Shown here: positions 35,101 to 42,489 of the stretch, piece after piece | Layout of the letters: each line of letters opens with the position of its first letter | Position numbering within the stretch: the first letter of the stretch is position 1 | NCBI GenBank assembly: GCA_934278995.1 | Contig: CAKQWM010000010.1 | Span: 24,069-88,068, forward strand | Source of the DNA: an uncultured Clostridia bacterium | GTDB lineage: Bacteria; Bacillota; Clostridia; Christensenellales; Borkfalkiaceae | Reading direction: 5' to 3' | Length of the DNA stretch: 64,000 bases | Made by a program: the position numbers and the translations under genes | The notes under the pieces: model-generated | What the model saw: only the letters and a program-made list of their open reading frames with translations | Database searches by the model: none | Told to the model about the DNA's origin: nothing

Positions 35101-36558
35101 GTAATCGGTAGTTTTTCCGACGCCCGGTATGGTGACGTAAGTAAAATCGTAACTGTCAACACCGCCGACAGCCTTTAAAACGTCGTCAACGAAATCCTTT
35201 TTTTGTTCGGCGTCGTTGGTGGAGGCTTCGTTAAAGTAAATAATATCGTCCCCGTAAAGAATGTAAGGGGTTTCTACGCCGTCAACCGAAGCAACCGACA
35301 AAGGTCCGTTGTAAGTGGAGGGCGAACCTACCGTACCCGAATCGGGGTTGGAGGTAAGACCGTTACTTCCGTTTTTATCGGAGCCGAAAGTCGCGTTATA
35401 TGAGTTTGCGGCAGAAGCGATCAAAGAAATGCCCTGTTGATGAATTTTATCGTAAATAAGGTTTACGTTTTCTTTATCGACTTCTCTCGTAAAACCGCAA
35501 CCGGTACCGAGCGACATATTGATAACGTCAACGCCTAAAATTACGCAGTCTTCAAGCGCGGCAAGCAAAGCGCTCGTTCTCGCGCCCTGACGGGTATCCG
35601 AGAAAACCTTCATTATCGCAAGTTGCGCGTTGGGCGCGACGCCCGTTATAGTATCGTCCTTACCCGCGATAACGCCGGCAACGTGGGTGCCGTGTTCGGA
35701 GTCGATCGGCAGAACGTCGGGGTCCTGATCGCCGTAATCGTACGCGTAAGGGACTTTTCTGCTGACGTAAACGTCTTCGGCGGTAAGACCGCGCGTGAGC
35801 GTTGAAGCAACCGTATCGTCTATAACCGAAGCGACGGAATCGAGCGTGAATTTTTCGTTACTCGTCGTAAAGTTTTCTTCGGACGGATTAAAAGCGGTGT
35901 GGGTGTAATCAAGCCCCGTATCGAGTACGGCGACTACTACCCCGTCGCCCTGGTATTCGCATTTAGAACTGTCGAAAATACCGGTATCATATACGTCAAC
36001 GAGGTTTTTGACCACTACGGATTCGCAGGGGTTATAGACTTCGCCGACGATCAAAGTCGCGTGTTCGCTCAAAAGATTGTTGAGTTTTTGAAAATTCTTT
36101 GCTTTTATCGTTACTTCAAACCCGCTGAGAAGAGTTTCGTAAGATTCGCCGAGTTTGAAATCTATACCGGAACGACGAATGATTTTCAACAATCTGTTCT
36201 TTTCGGATTCTATCGCGCGGTTTACGAGCCTTCCCTCTCTCGTGTTGGAATATTGATAGACGGAATAAGCGGAATCCGCCTCGTTATAGACGTCCAAAAG
36301 GCTTTTGACGTTCATATCGACGATAACGGAAATATCGTCGTCGTCTTTTACCGCCGAGGGTAATTTCTGAACGACTTCTTCGTTAAAACGAGAAGCAACG
36401 TCGCTTTTTATCGACGCATCGAGTCTGGTAACTTTTTCTTGAGGAAGATATTCGGCTTTAACGGTATCGGCAGGAGTTTGGGCAAATATAGCCACAGCCA
36501 TTACCGCAACCATTAAAAACGATAAAATCTTCGGAAAAACCTTTTTGAACTTTGACAT
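29197..36558 (-). CDS. Giant membrane-anchored subtilase fused to BspA-type LRR repeats
   Basis: A secreted serine protease of 2453 residues. The signal peptide (1-30) and an I9-like propeptide are followed by the S8 domain with catalytic Asp213 (VAVLDTGLDY), His289 (EHGTHVAGV) and Ser618 (LSGTSMAAPN). A PA domain is inserted at about 430-570. Fn3-like and Ig-like (BIG2) segments extend to about 1385. From about 1390 to 2210 there are many LRR_5 repeats of the BspA type (I/L..Y/GAF...L..V.I). At the C-terminus a linker leads to one transmembrane helix (about 2415-2440) and a basic tail RQKKRNTGNNA; no LPXTG motif is seen. The architecture recalls cell-envelope proteinases, with an LRR module as the odd part. 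RBS AAGGAA. Confidence 0.92.
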   Translation of the reverse strand: MSKFKKVFPKILSFLMVAVMAVAIFAQTPADTVKAEYLPQEKVTRLDASIKSDVASRFNEEVVQKLPSAVKDDDDISVIVDMNVKSLLDVYNEADSAYSVYQYSNTREGRLVNRAIESEKNRLLKIIRRSGIDFKLGESYETLLSGFEVTIKAKNFQKLNNLLSEHATLIVGEVYNPCESVVVKNLVDVYDTGIFDSSKCEYQGDGVVVAVLDTGLDYTHTAFNPSEENFTTSNEKFTLDSVASVIDDTVASTLTRGLTAEDVYVSRKVPYAYDYGDQDPDVLPIDSEHGTHVAGVIAGKDDTITGVAPNAQLAIMKVFSDTRQGARTSALLAALEDCVILGVDVINMSLGTGCGFTREVDKENVNLIYDKIHQQGISLIASAANSYNATFGSDKNGSNGLTSNPDSGTVGSPSTYNGPLSVASVDGVETPYILYGDDIIYFNEASTNDAEQKKDFVDDVLKAVGGVDSYDFTYVTIPGVGKTTDYAYADNPDYYKGKIVLVKRGQTTFEEKVRVALRKMGAAGIIIYNNVSGTISMAVGADVGAVCSISQDDGEKLAKSPTGTITISRNNTAGPFMSDFSSWGPTSDLKIKPEITAHGGEILSAVPGQDYERLSGTSMAAPNQAGATALIRQYVTYSGVFGQNLGAATINSLVNKLMMSTADIVINKNGLPYAVRKQGAGLVNINKATTTASYVTTYDTDGKVMDKTKLELGDDKQRTGVYEMTFDITNISRSSVSYDVSSIVMTEGVSSTYTGHGDRTVSQDGRLLDGASAVVTHVTNCSQNGNVVSIKAGETGKVTVRITLSEEDKQYLADSFEHGMYVEGYVTLTAKSGTEVNMNVPLLAFYGDWTEAPIFDEEYYDTNKDELDKGLDDNDKLMADAYATRVIGGTYSDYIITLGTYPFVQDKDAIQIPANKDHIALSNQERGEDSAINTIRSINAGLLRNAKQVDITITEDSTGEVIFKHTEYNQLKSFSSGNTIYASSIDVDFSVLKHNLKNNAKYTVKAVAYIDYGTHEEQKNVKNVFEFPMYIDFEAPAVEDVIYRTEYDKSTKKTKLYADIYVYDNHYAMGMSVGQIVRAPEGSEYTFSMNSFGKYVTPVYSSYNSTSVVTVELTDYVSQIKKSAGIKYLADGTSEVVENTNSFVVTCYDYAMNNATYELQLPDEIKSIYFEEESLTLSPGENKTLDALVHAYPNTSWVEVLDYESSDDNVCDVVNRTLIAKQSGNAVITATGKSKDGTEVKASINVKVLKQGDEGYVDHSRDSKINKFELTGYKTNKSYYGVVSEDREIGKAGYDYVFKQDEYTLSMFPSESVTLKYKLDSYFPNSTRVEFKAGNDKVTVSEDGTIVAQKKGTANVSVTVYYDNGTKETREAFKSVSVTVKDPFKITAIYLNNYRGLGGEVVIPDNRGITTIYDYAFSGYEYVDKDENDEISEEDPYLIKQHYLGDDTITKVVIPEGVTTINSYAFANLTALEEVVVPSTLTKIGLGAFYNCTSLKKISSTKPDNANNIKFINQKAFYNCALSEINLQSVVAIGNYTFENCKLNYIELPETAQSLGIGAFYNNDNLTSVQFNASKIKIGSYAFAECEKLESIDINSVVLSSYAFYNSKALKNVTLGKDVAVIGQYAFTGTAVDKFSIDSRNTTLKTDESKAIIEKTTADGKELVLVAPNYAGVNNVIQTDATSIAVGAFSGNVKVYKIIANNVKTIANYAFAGCSNLREVSLDSATAIGDYAFAGDTKLTVSPNLSNVKSIGKYAFYATFIKELTLPDNCVVDNYAFALMPQLEKVTVGNGVGLGEGAFFCPMNDFTYEKVGSFAYYTRYTYEVKDESGKVIESYDYYRYNPTASSVSVLKTVEIGDNVKIGTAAFAGNVNLQNLTLGEGAEIGDRAFYNDSALTSVDFSKVKSIGDYAFSGQRMNDYWLYKNTWRNAYERQYIDGEVKIVGYLYASYAPRITSADLSKVETVGEGAFAFNDKLASVKINENATKVSDYAFAYCTALSSLTLSETVTEIGDYAFMKTNLESVDLSKVETLGEGAFARTALKSVKLAETSYLGDVAFAYCYYLGTVDNLNGATYIGANAFNGAKLTKLNLEKAETIGDYAFANSQVTEVTLGDNVKELGENPFGGCKIKTFGRYEDIVFGGKVIGKELNENFTVSDSVYVIDGVLYRALPNGMKELVSYPVEAVAKTYEIAEGTSRISATAFARSKLSNVVLPSTLKAIGHKAFYNMENLSSVTFLSPDAPVLEEEYDESVLTYNNLPISGSLGTMEGIGIVGYYMWNVTSRYDNFYFGANFSDYVGHVTRSIIMIRPSNGQNYDSFIFSKYFSEVALGKPARTEKTNAAIELIKKIPSNVTLDAEQTVKTAREAYDGLTTEQQSLIDKDLIETLTGAESLIDYLKNQNVKPEPPKPAERDDVLFVKSPYFVAIMTAAGTVIGCAVVLVVLAIRQKKRNTGNNA

Positions 36559-36895
36559 GTTGTGTTCCTTTATATGATAAATAAAAAATGTTTCGGTTTT
36601 TTTCGGGCGCGAAAATGCCTTCTACCCGCTTATAATACTATGCTAAATCATTGTACAACAAAAAAATAAATTTGTAAAACATATCAACCGCGTTTTTGCA
36701 ATTATATTTATATATATTATTATATACACATACGAAAATTCAATTCACGAAAGCATTATGACGAACGGAAGCGCCGAGTGATGATTCTGTTAAAAAACTT
36801 CGCGTATTTTATGAACGCAAGGATTTTTCCGAAACCAAGCGAAAGGCTTTTCTTTAATTCGGCGACGGGCATAAAAAAAAGGATAAAAAAGTAAA
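36559..36895. other. Intergenic region upstream of the subtilase
   Basis: About 340 bp between two large genes. It holds the subtilase promoter at 36630-36658 and, on the far side, the terminator of the upstream lipoprotein gene. No further gene or RNA motif was seen. Confidence 0.5.
36630..36658 (-). promoter_or_regulatory. Promoter of the subtilase gene
   Basis: Minus-strand TTGTAC (36658-36653) and TTATAA (36635-36630), spacer 17 bp; the -10 is weak. The leader would be about 65 bases. Confidence 0.5.
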
Positions 36896-36923
36896 TCGGC
36901 GCACCGATGAATCGGTACGCCGA
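36884..36923 (-). terminator. Terminator of the 1727-residue lipoprotein gene
   Basis: A hairpin (36896-36923, arms TCGGCGTACCGAT-like and its complement, one mismatch) is followed on the minus strand by a T-rich run (complement of GATAAAAAAG). It lies 13 bp after the stop codon. Confidence 0.8.
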
Positions 36924-36935
36924 AAAGTCTTTTGA

Positions 36936-39900
36936 TTATTGAGCGGTTTCCGCCTTTTCTATGGTTGCCACTCCGTCGGTAATCGATACGGTATAAGTTA
37001 TATTACCGCCCGTTACCACGGTGTAACTGCCGTCTTCGTTTAAAACGCAACTTCTTGCGATAATCGTCGAATAAGTCGTTTTTCCGTCCTTTTCTTTTTG
37101 CGTTACGATAGATACGACTTTACCGTCCGCCATTTCGACAAACTGCGTTTTGTCGGCGTTGTATATAACGGTCATCGTCTTTTTGGTAACGGTTACTTTG
37201 TCGAAAAGTTTTACGCCGGTCGAGGTATCTTCGACGTCACCGGAAGTTTTTTCGCTGAACACGACGTTGTAGTGAACCGAAGAGGAAACCATTCCGTTTA
37301 CGGTATCTCCCCTTACAATGTAAACGATTTCGCCGTTTACGATGTAGGCCTCGGTGTACGGACGCTCGACGCCGCCTTCGGTAAGCAAGATATTGTAATA
37401 CGAACCCGCTTTGTATGAGTCGGACGCTATAATCCTCTTGACGTTGACGGTATAGGCGTTATCCTCGGTCGATAGTGTTTCGTTTCTGATAAAGCCGAGC
37501 GTTCTGTACGCCTGCATGCCGTAGAACGAAGTAACGGCGAATATGAATTCATAATCGTAGCCGTCTGACATGGTAACGGAAATAACGCAAGTTCCTTTTT
37601 CTTCGTCGAGATAGTACTTGTTTTTGTCGCCCTCGTTGCCCTTGTATATCTTATGAGGCTCCGCGTCCTTTTCGGCTTTCCAGAAGTAGTTGCCCATAGA
37701 ATCGACGTAGCCGTTGGCTTCGTTGAACCAGCCGGTTATGTAATCGGAAGTGATTTCGCCAGTTTCACCGTATTCTTTTACGAAAGCGATCTGCCCTACG
37801 TTGTTGGGAATGGCTACGCCCATTAACATGTAGTACATAATGTACGTTTGCGCGTAACTATACGGAACCGAGGAAGATACGCTTCTCATCGAATCGATGG
37901 TATAAAAGGCTTCTTCGCTGCCGCGGTAGGTAAGCGTGATAGCAAACTGATATTGAACCGCGCCTTTATTTATGACGAGATACAGACCTTCGCTGTTTTT
38001 AACTACGTAACCCGCTACGTTCTCGCCTCCGATTGTCGCCGTCGCTTTTACAGTGTAAGTATCGCCGCCGACGGGGGTGAATTTTACGTCCGTTATGGCT
38101 TTTTCGTTATACGGATATTTTTGAGCGTTGCCTTCGTTACGCGTGAAGGTAACGTCGTAACCGGTGTCTCTATAATAAGTTTCGTTTTCAAACTCTACGA
38201 TATTCGTGAAAGTACCGAAGTCTATCGTCGTGAAACCGTAAGCGTTTTTGTTTTCGTTTTCCTCGTCGAATTTGTAAACGGTAACTTTACCGTCTGCGTC
38301 GGTCGTGTAGTAGAAAGAGTTAACTCCGTTTTTGATTACGAACCCGTATTTCGTGAAGATTAAAGTATTGAGATCTTCCGTGTAATAACTGTAAGCAAGC
38401 GACGTGCAAAGGGTAAGTTTGCCCGTTGCGGGATCGAAGTTATATAAACACGCGTCCGTATTTGCGTCGTTAAGATAGTATAAAAGGGTTTCGGTTATAA
38501 GTTTATAGGTACCCGTTTCCTTGGTGCCGTAATCTTTGTATCTTACGGCTTTACCCACGTCGTCGAGTATGAGAACGGTCCAGTCGGAGCCTTCCACGTA
38601 GGCTTTTACTATGGAATCGCCTTTGTTTATAACGAAGGTGGAATAGGTCTTTTTAGAGTAAGTAAAGGTACTCGTTTTACCTACGTATTGACCTACCGTT
38701 CCGTTGTCGGTATAGTTTACTGTGATAAGTCCGTTTTCTACCGTGTAGGAAGCGTTTTCGTCAACGAAAACTTTGTTGCCTTCTTTATCGAATTCAAAAA
38801 TTTTGGCTACGTTATATCCGTCGAAATAGATATATCTGCCGACAATTCTCTGATTGTCGAAAATTATGTAGGCGCCCTGTTCGCTTCCGGGGTATTCCGA
38901 GCCTTTCATGGTAAAGGTCGTCGAGCCGTCCGCCTTTTTTGCAAGGTCGAAGTATTTATAACCTTTCGAAGTGGAAAGGGATACTACGTTGTTCTTTTGC
39001 AAGTATCTTCCGTCTAAAACAATACCGTTACGGTCGGTAAACGTGCCGGCGTAACCGAAACCGTCCAGCGCAAGCAAGCCGGAGTCGCCTTCAAATTCTT
39101 CACCCGTATAGTCGCTGTCGGCGTATTCGTACTTAGAGAAGAAAGCGTTAGAAGAAGTTGAAAGTTGAATGAAGGCAAACGGTTTGTTTTCAGCCGTTGC
39201 TTCGTCCGGCGTAAAGATATAGACCGAAGATCCGAATCTGGAATTTTTACCGGTAGCCGCAACCGAGCCTTTTACGACGGCGGTAGTCTTATTTTCTTTT
39301 CCGTCAGCGGTTTCGACGGTAACTACGGTGTAGTCGGCGTGTCCTTTGCCGTCGAGATAGATATATTCGTTCTGATCCGCCGTGCCGTCAACGTTGTATC
39401 TGTATAAATTCATCGGCGCGTGCTGAAGTTTAAGGAAGGCGCCGAGGTCGTTATTGTTACGTTTAACGTTGTCGATTTCAAAGAATAACGCGCCCGATTT
39501 GACCGTCAAACTCATGGAAACTGCTGTTGCGTTACTGAATTCGGCTTCGATTTCCTCTGCCGAAAGCGTCGCGGAAGAAGCGGTGTAAGACATGGAATAA
39601 GGTCCTACGACAACCTGTCCGCCGGCGCTGTATATCGCCATGCCGGATTCGGTTAAAGTTCCTCTCTTTATCGTGTGGGTTTTCCGACCGATAAGTTTAA
39701 GAGTGTTTTCGCCGAGATCGGTTAAAGTTTCGGTATAATCGGTGTTGGCTGTCGCGTCCTCTCCGTTATCGAGGGTTACTTCAAACCAGTAACTTACGTT
39801 GTAATTAGTGGAAGCCTTCGGATCCAGCGCAAATTCGATAGATTTTATTGCGGAATAATCGTAAAGCGCGGTTGAAACCTCCTGTTCGGGAGTTAACGTT

Positions 39901-42119
39901 TCGGTGATCGTCAGGGTGTAAAGCGCGATTTTGTAATTTGAATTTTCGACTATCAAACCGTCGGCTTTTTCCTGATAACTACCCGTTAAAACTTTAACGA
40001 AAGTTTTTGCCGAAGTATAGCCGTAAACGGAGGCTTTGCCCGCTTCTTCGTCGTCTATAACGATTAACGGAGCGTAATAAACGGAACCGTTGTCCGCATA
40101 GTAGTATTCGGCGTATCCGGGTAACTTTTCGGCAAACTCGTAAGTAGTGACTTCGGTCGTCTTTTTACCTTCGCCCTCGCCTTCGATAATTTCTTCGGTA
40201 TGGTAAGTTACGAGGAACTTTGTCTGCTTACCGCTAAGACTTGCGGATAAAATATATCCGCCGAAAACCGACGTCGTATAGGTGTAAGCGCCTTTATATT
40301 CGGTAGCGCCGTCAAAATAAGTCAGGTTGTATAAGCCGTCGGAGATTATATAAGAACCGTTCTTTCCTTCAATCTTTCTGTCAAGCGCTTCGGCGTAGAA
40401 CATATAGCCGTTTTTGCCGTTGTTTTTGAAAATTTTAAAGGAGCCTTGCGACTGATTTTTGCTGTCGTACAGGGTGTAAACGCCGTCCTTTTGAACGTAG
40501 GCGTAAGTGGTAAATTTGGTTTTGTCGTCCGCGTCGGTATAAAACTTGGCTGAACCGAACCCGTCCATTTCCAACTGATAAATCTTAAAGGTTCCGAGCG
40601 TATTTCCGTTTACGCCGAAACGAACGAGTTTACCGAGCGCGAGTTCTTCTTCGTTACGAATCTGGAAAGCGTTGGTTCCGTCCGACATACGACCTATGTT
40701 GATACACATGGTCTGCTCTGCCATTTCGCCTTCCGCGTAGGTTATCTTGAATAAACCGTTTTCTATCTGATAGGTGCCTTTTCCTTTTTCGGCGCCGTCA
40801 ACGACGTAGGTAACGCCGTTGGTCGCGTCGAATTTTATCTGAGTCGTTTTATCGAGACCGACACCCGAAACGAAAAGGGTTGACGAATAGTTTTTTCTGT
40901 CGTTGTTTAAATAAACGAAAGTTTTTTCGTTTTCGTAAACTTTACCCTGTAATCTGTTTTCGTCGTCGATGTCGAATTCAAAGTTGTACGCCGTGAGCGT
41001 GGGATAATAAACGCCTTTAAAGTAGAAAGAACTGCGTTTAAGGTAGGCTGTTCCTTCCTTTTTATCGGGGTTCTTTTCGTTCTTTTCGATAAAAATTGCG
41101 TCGTCGCCCCCGAACATATCGCGGAAGCCCTGTTTCCATACGGCGTATAAAGCAGTCGTTCTTTCGGGTTCTATCGTAATAGGTTGGAAAACTTCGGTAG
41201 AATTATGTAAATTGCGTTTTAAAAAGTCGGTTTTATAAACGACTTCTCCGTCCTCGGTGGTTGAAAAGCCTTCTAAAACGTATCCGTCGAATTCAAACAG
41301 ACAAGCATCGGGAACAGGCGTTTTTACACGATAAAAAGTATCGACTCTTACGCTTTCGCTCGGCGAACCGTCGGGATAATTCGGGTAAAACGATACGGTG
41401 ATTTTGTTTCTTTCGTAGTAGGCTTTAAGAAGGTTTTCGCCTTCTTTTATCACGATGGATTCAACGCTTGACGGGGTGGTAACTTTTTTAAAGCCCGTTA
41501 CGGAACCGGTTACGGATACGGTTTTGCCGACGTATTCGTACATAGTTTCGCCTTCCTGCTTATCGTAGCCGTTTAACGCCTCGTTCTGAAGATAAGTTTC
41601 TATCTTGTAAGGCGCTTTGTATTTTGCTTCGAGATTAAGCGCGTTCGCGGGCATTCTGAAGTTTTTACCGACTTCCGCCGCGCCGTTGAACCAGGCGCCG
41701 AATTTCATTCCCGATTTCGAGGGAACGTACTCATTTAACGCTTCGGATACGTTCGCGCCCTGTTTAAGATAAAACTTCGTGGTCGATAAACTACCGCCGT
41801 TAAGATTTAAATTTACGGCGTAAAGTTTTTCCCATTTCGCGTAAACGGTGGCGTCTTCCGAAAGAGTAACCTCCGTTACGGGGTTACCGGAAAAATCCTC
41901 CGATAAATACCAACCCGAAAAGGCGTACTCTTCGCTGAAAGACGGTACGGGTAAGGTATAAGCCGTTTCTTTCGGTACTTCGACGGTATCGATAGGGGTT
42001 CCGCCGTTTACCGCAAAAGAAAGTTTTGCGGATTTCGATCCGCACGCAACGAGCGAAAGAGCCAGAGCCGTTATCGCCAAAAGCGTGAAAATCAATAAAA
42101 TTTTCTTTGTATTTTTCAT
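36936..42119 (-). CDS. Large lipoprotein with InlB-type repeats and an unassigned beta-repeat region
   Basis: A 1727-residue surface lipoprotein with lipobox LSLVAC (Cys26). Residues 30-330 carry about three to four InlB/Flg_new repeats (AFSGWYLSEDF, MKFGAWFNGA, YVLEGFSTTEDG). The remaining 1400 residues are beta-rich, Tyr/Thr/Asn-rich and matched to no family I recognise. A recurring motif appears at about 517 (MDGFGSAKF), 924 (LDGKGHADY) and 1019 (LDGFGYAGTF), and a related pattern GxYxxxxGLxxxxY recurs. No enzyme motif or anchor other than the lipid was found. AAGGAG precedes the start. It has its own promoter and terminator, so it is a single-gene unit. Confidence 0.82.
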   Translation of the reverse strand: MKNTKKILLIFTLLAITALALSLVACGSKSAKLSFAVNGGTPIDTVEVPKETAYTLPVPSFSEEYAFSGWYLSEDFSGNPVTEVTLSEDATVYAKWEKLYAVNLNLNGGSLSTTKFYLKQGANVSEALNEYVPSKSGMKFGAWFNGAAEVGKNFRMPANALNLEAKYKAPYKIETYLQNEALNGYDKQEGETMYEYVGKTVSVTGSVTGFKKVTTPSSVESIVIKEGENLLKAYYERNKITVSFYPNYPDGSPSESVRVDTFYRVKTPVPDACLFEFDGYVLEGFSTTEDGEVVYKTDFLKRNLHNSTEVFQPITIEPERTTALYAVWKQGFRDMFGGDDAIFIEKNEKNPDKKEGTAYLKRSSFYFKGVYYPTLTAYNFEFDIDDENRLQGKVYENEKTFVYLNNDRKNYSSTLFVSGVGLDKTTQIKFDATNGVTYVVDGAEKGKGTYQIENGLFKITYAEGEMAEQTMCINIGRMSDGTNAFQIRNEEELALGKLVRFGVNGNTLGTFKIYQLEMDGFGSAKFYTDADDKTKFTTYAYVQKDGVYTLYDSKNQSQGSFKIFKNNGKNGYMFYAEALDRKIEGKNGSYIISDGLYNLTYFDGATEYKGAYTYTTSVFGGYILSASLSGKQTKFLVTYHTEEIIEGEGEGKKTTEVTTYEFAEKLPGYAEYYYADNGSVYYAPLIVIDDEEAGKASVYGYTSAKTFVKVLTGSYQEKADGLIVENSNYKIALYTLTITETLTPEQEVSTALYDYSAIKSIEFALDPKASTNYNVSYWFEVTLDNGEDATANTDYTETLTDLGENTLKLIGRKTHTIKRGTLTESGMAIYSAGGQVVVGPYSMSYTASSATLSAEEIEAEFSNATAVSMSLTVKSGALFFEIDNVKRNNNDLGAFLKLQHAPMNLYRYNVDGTADQNEYIYLDGKGHADYTVVTVETADGKENKTTAVVKGSVAATGKNSRFGSSVYIFTPDEATAENKPFAFIQLSTSSNAFFSKYEYADSDYTGEEFEGDSGLLALDGFGYAGTFTDRNGIVLDGRYLQKNNVVSLSTSKGYKYFDLAKKADGSTTFTMKGSEYPGSEQGAYIIFDNQRIVGRYIYFDGYNVAKIFEFDKEGNKVFVDENASYTVENGLITVNYTDNGTVGQYVGKTSTFTYSKKTYSTFVINKGDSIVKAYVEGSDWTVLILDDVGKAVRYKDYGTKETGTYKLITETLLYYLNDANTDACLYNFDPATGKLTLCTSLAYSYYTEDLNTLIFTKYGFVIKNGVNSFYYTTDADGKVTVYKFDEENENKNAYGFTTIDFGTFTNIVEFENETYYRDTGYDVTFTRNEGNAQKYPYNEKAITDVKFTPVGGDTYTVKATATIGGENVAGYVVKNSEGLYLVINKGAVQYQFAITLTYRGSEEAFYTIDSMRSVSSSVPYSYAQTYIMYYMLMGVAIPNNVGQIAFVKEYGETGEITSDYITGWFNEANGYVDSMGNYFWKAEKDAEPHKIYKGNEGDKNKYYLDEEKGTCVISVTMSDGYDYEFIFAVTSFYGMQAYRTLGFIRNETLSTEDNAYTVNVKRIIASDSYKAGSYYNILLTEGGVERPYTEAYIVNGEIVYIVRGDTVNGMVSSSVHYNVVFSEKTSGDVEDTSTGVKLFDKVTVTKKTMTVIYNADKTQFVEMADGKVVSIVTQKEKDGKTTYSTIIARSCVLNEDGSYTVVTGGNITYTVSITDGVATIEKAETAQ

Positions 42120-42489
42120 GTTAAACTCCTTTACGTTTTTAATCGTCCGACCATAAACCCGAGCGTTTTACAGCCGAAACTTTGCGACTTGTCGATAAGT
42201 CCGACGCACGCGGTGCGCGCCTGTGTGCGCGTAAATATATTACTACAAATAAATATACCACTTTTATTCGACTGTTGTCAAACGGAAACAAGCCGAACAA
42301 AGGTGGTAATTTTTTATAATTTATGTTTTTTCGGTGAAATGCCTTTAAAACGTCCGAAAGAAGCCCTGTCGCGGATAAGTGTTCGTCCCCCGCAAAAGGC
42401 AATATTGCAAATCACGGATAACTGTACGCGTCGTAAAGCCGACGGTTTCGCCGCGCGCGGATAGCCGTTCGCAAAAGGCGTTCAACGTT
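42120..42489. other. Intergenic region between two large lipoprotein genes
   Basis: The half near 42120-42250 is the leader of the downstream gene, with GC-rich hairpin-prone sequence (about 42190-42233). The half near 42282-42489 carries no promoter or gene that I can support and no obvious terminator for the gene that ends at 42490. Confidence 0.5.
42252..42281 (-). promoter_or_regulatory. Promoter of the 1727-residue lipoprotein gene
   Basis: Minus-strand TTGACA (42281-42276) and TATATT (42257-42252), spacer 18 bp. It predicts a leader of about 125 bases. Confidence 0.75.

Noticed and set aside
42130..42245. Possible c-di-GMP-I riboswitch in the lipoprotein leader
   Set aside because: A GCAAAG word and a hairpin are present, but the GNRA loop, its receptor and the GGUAGC-type block are missing.
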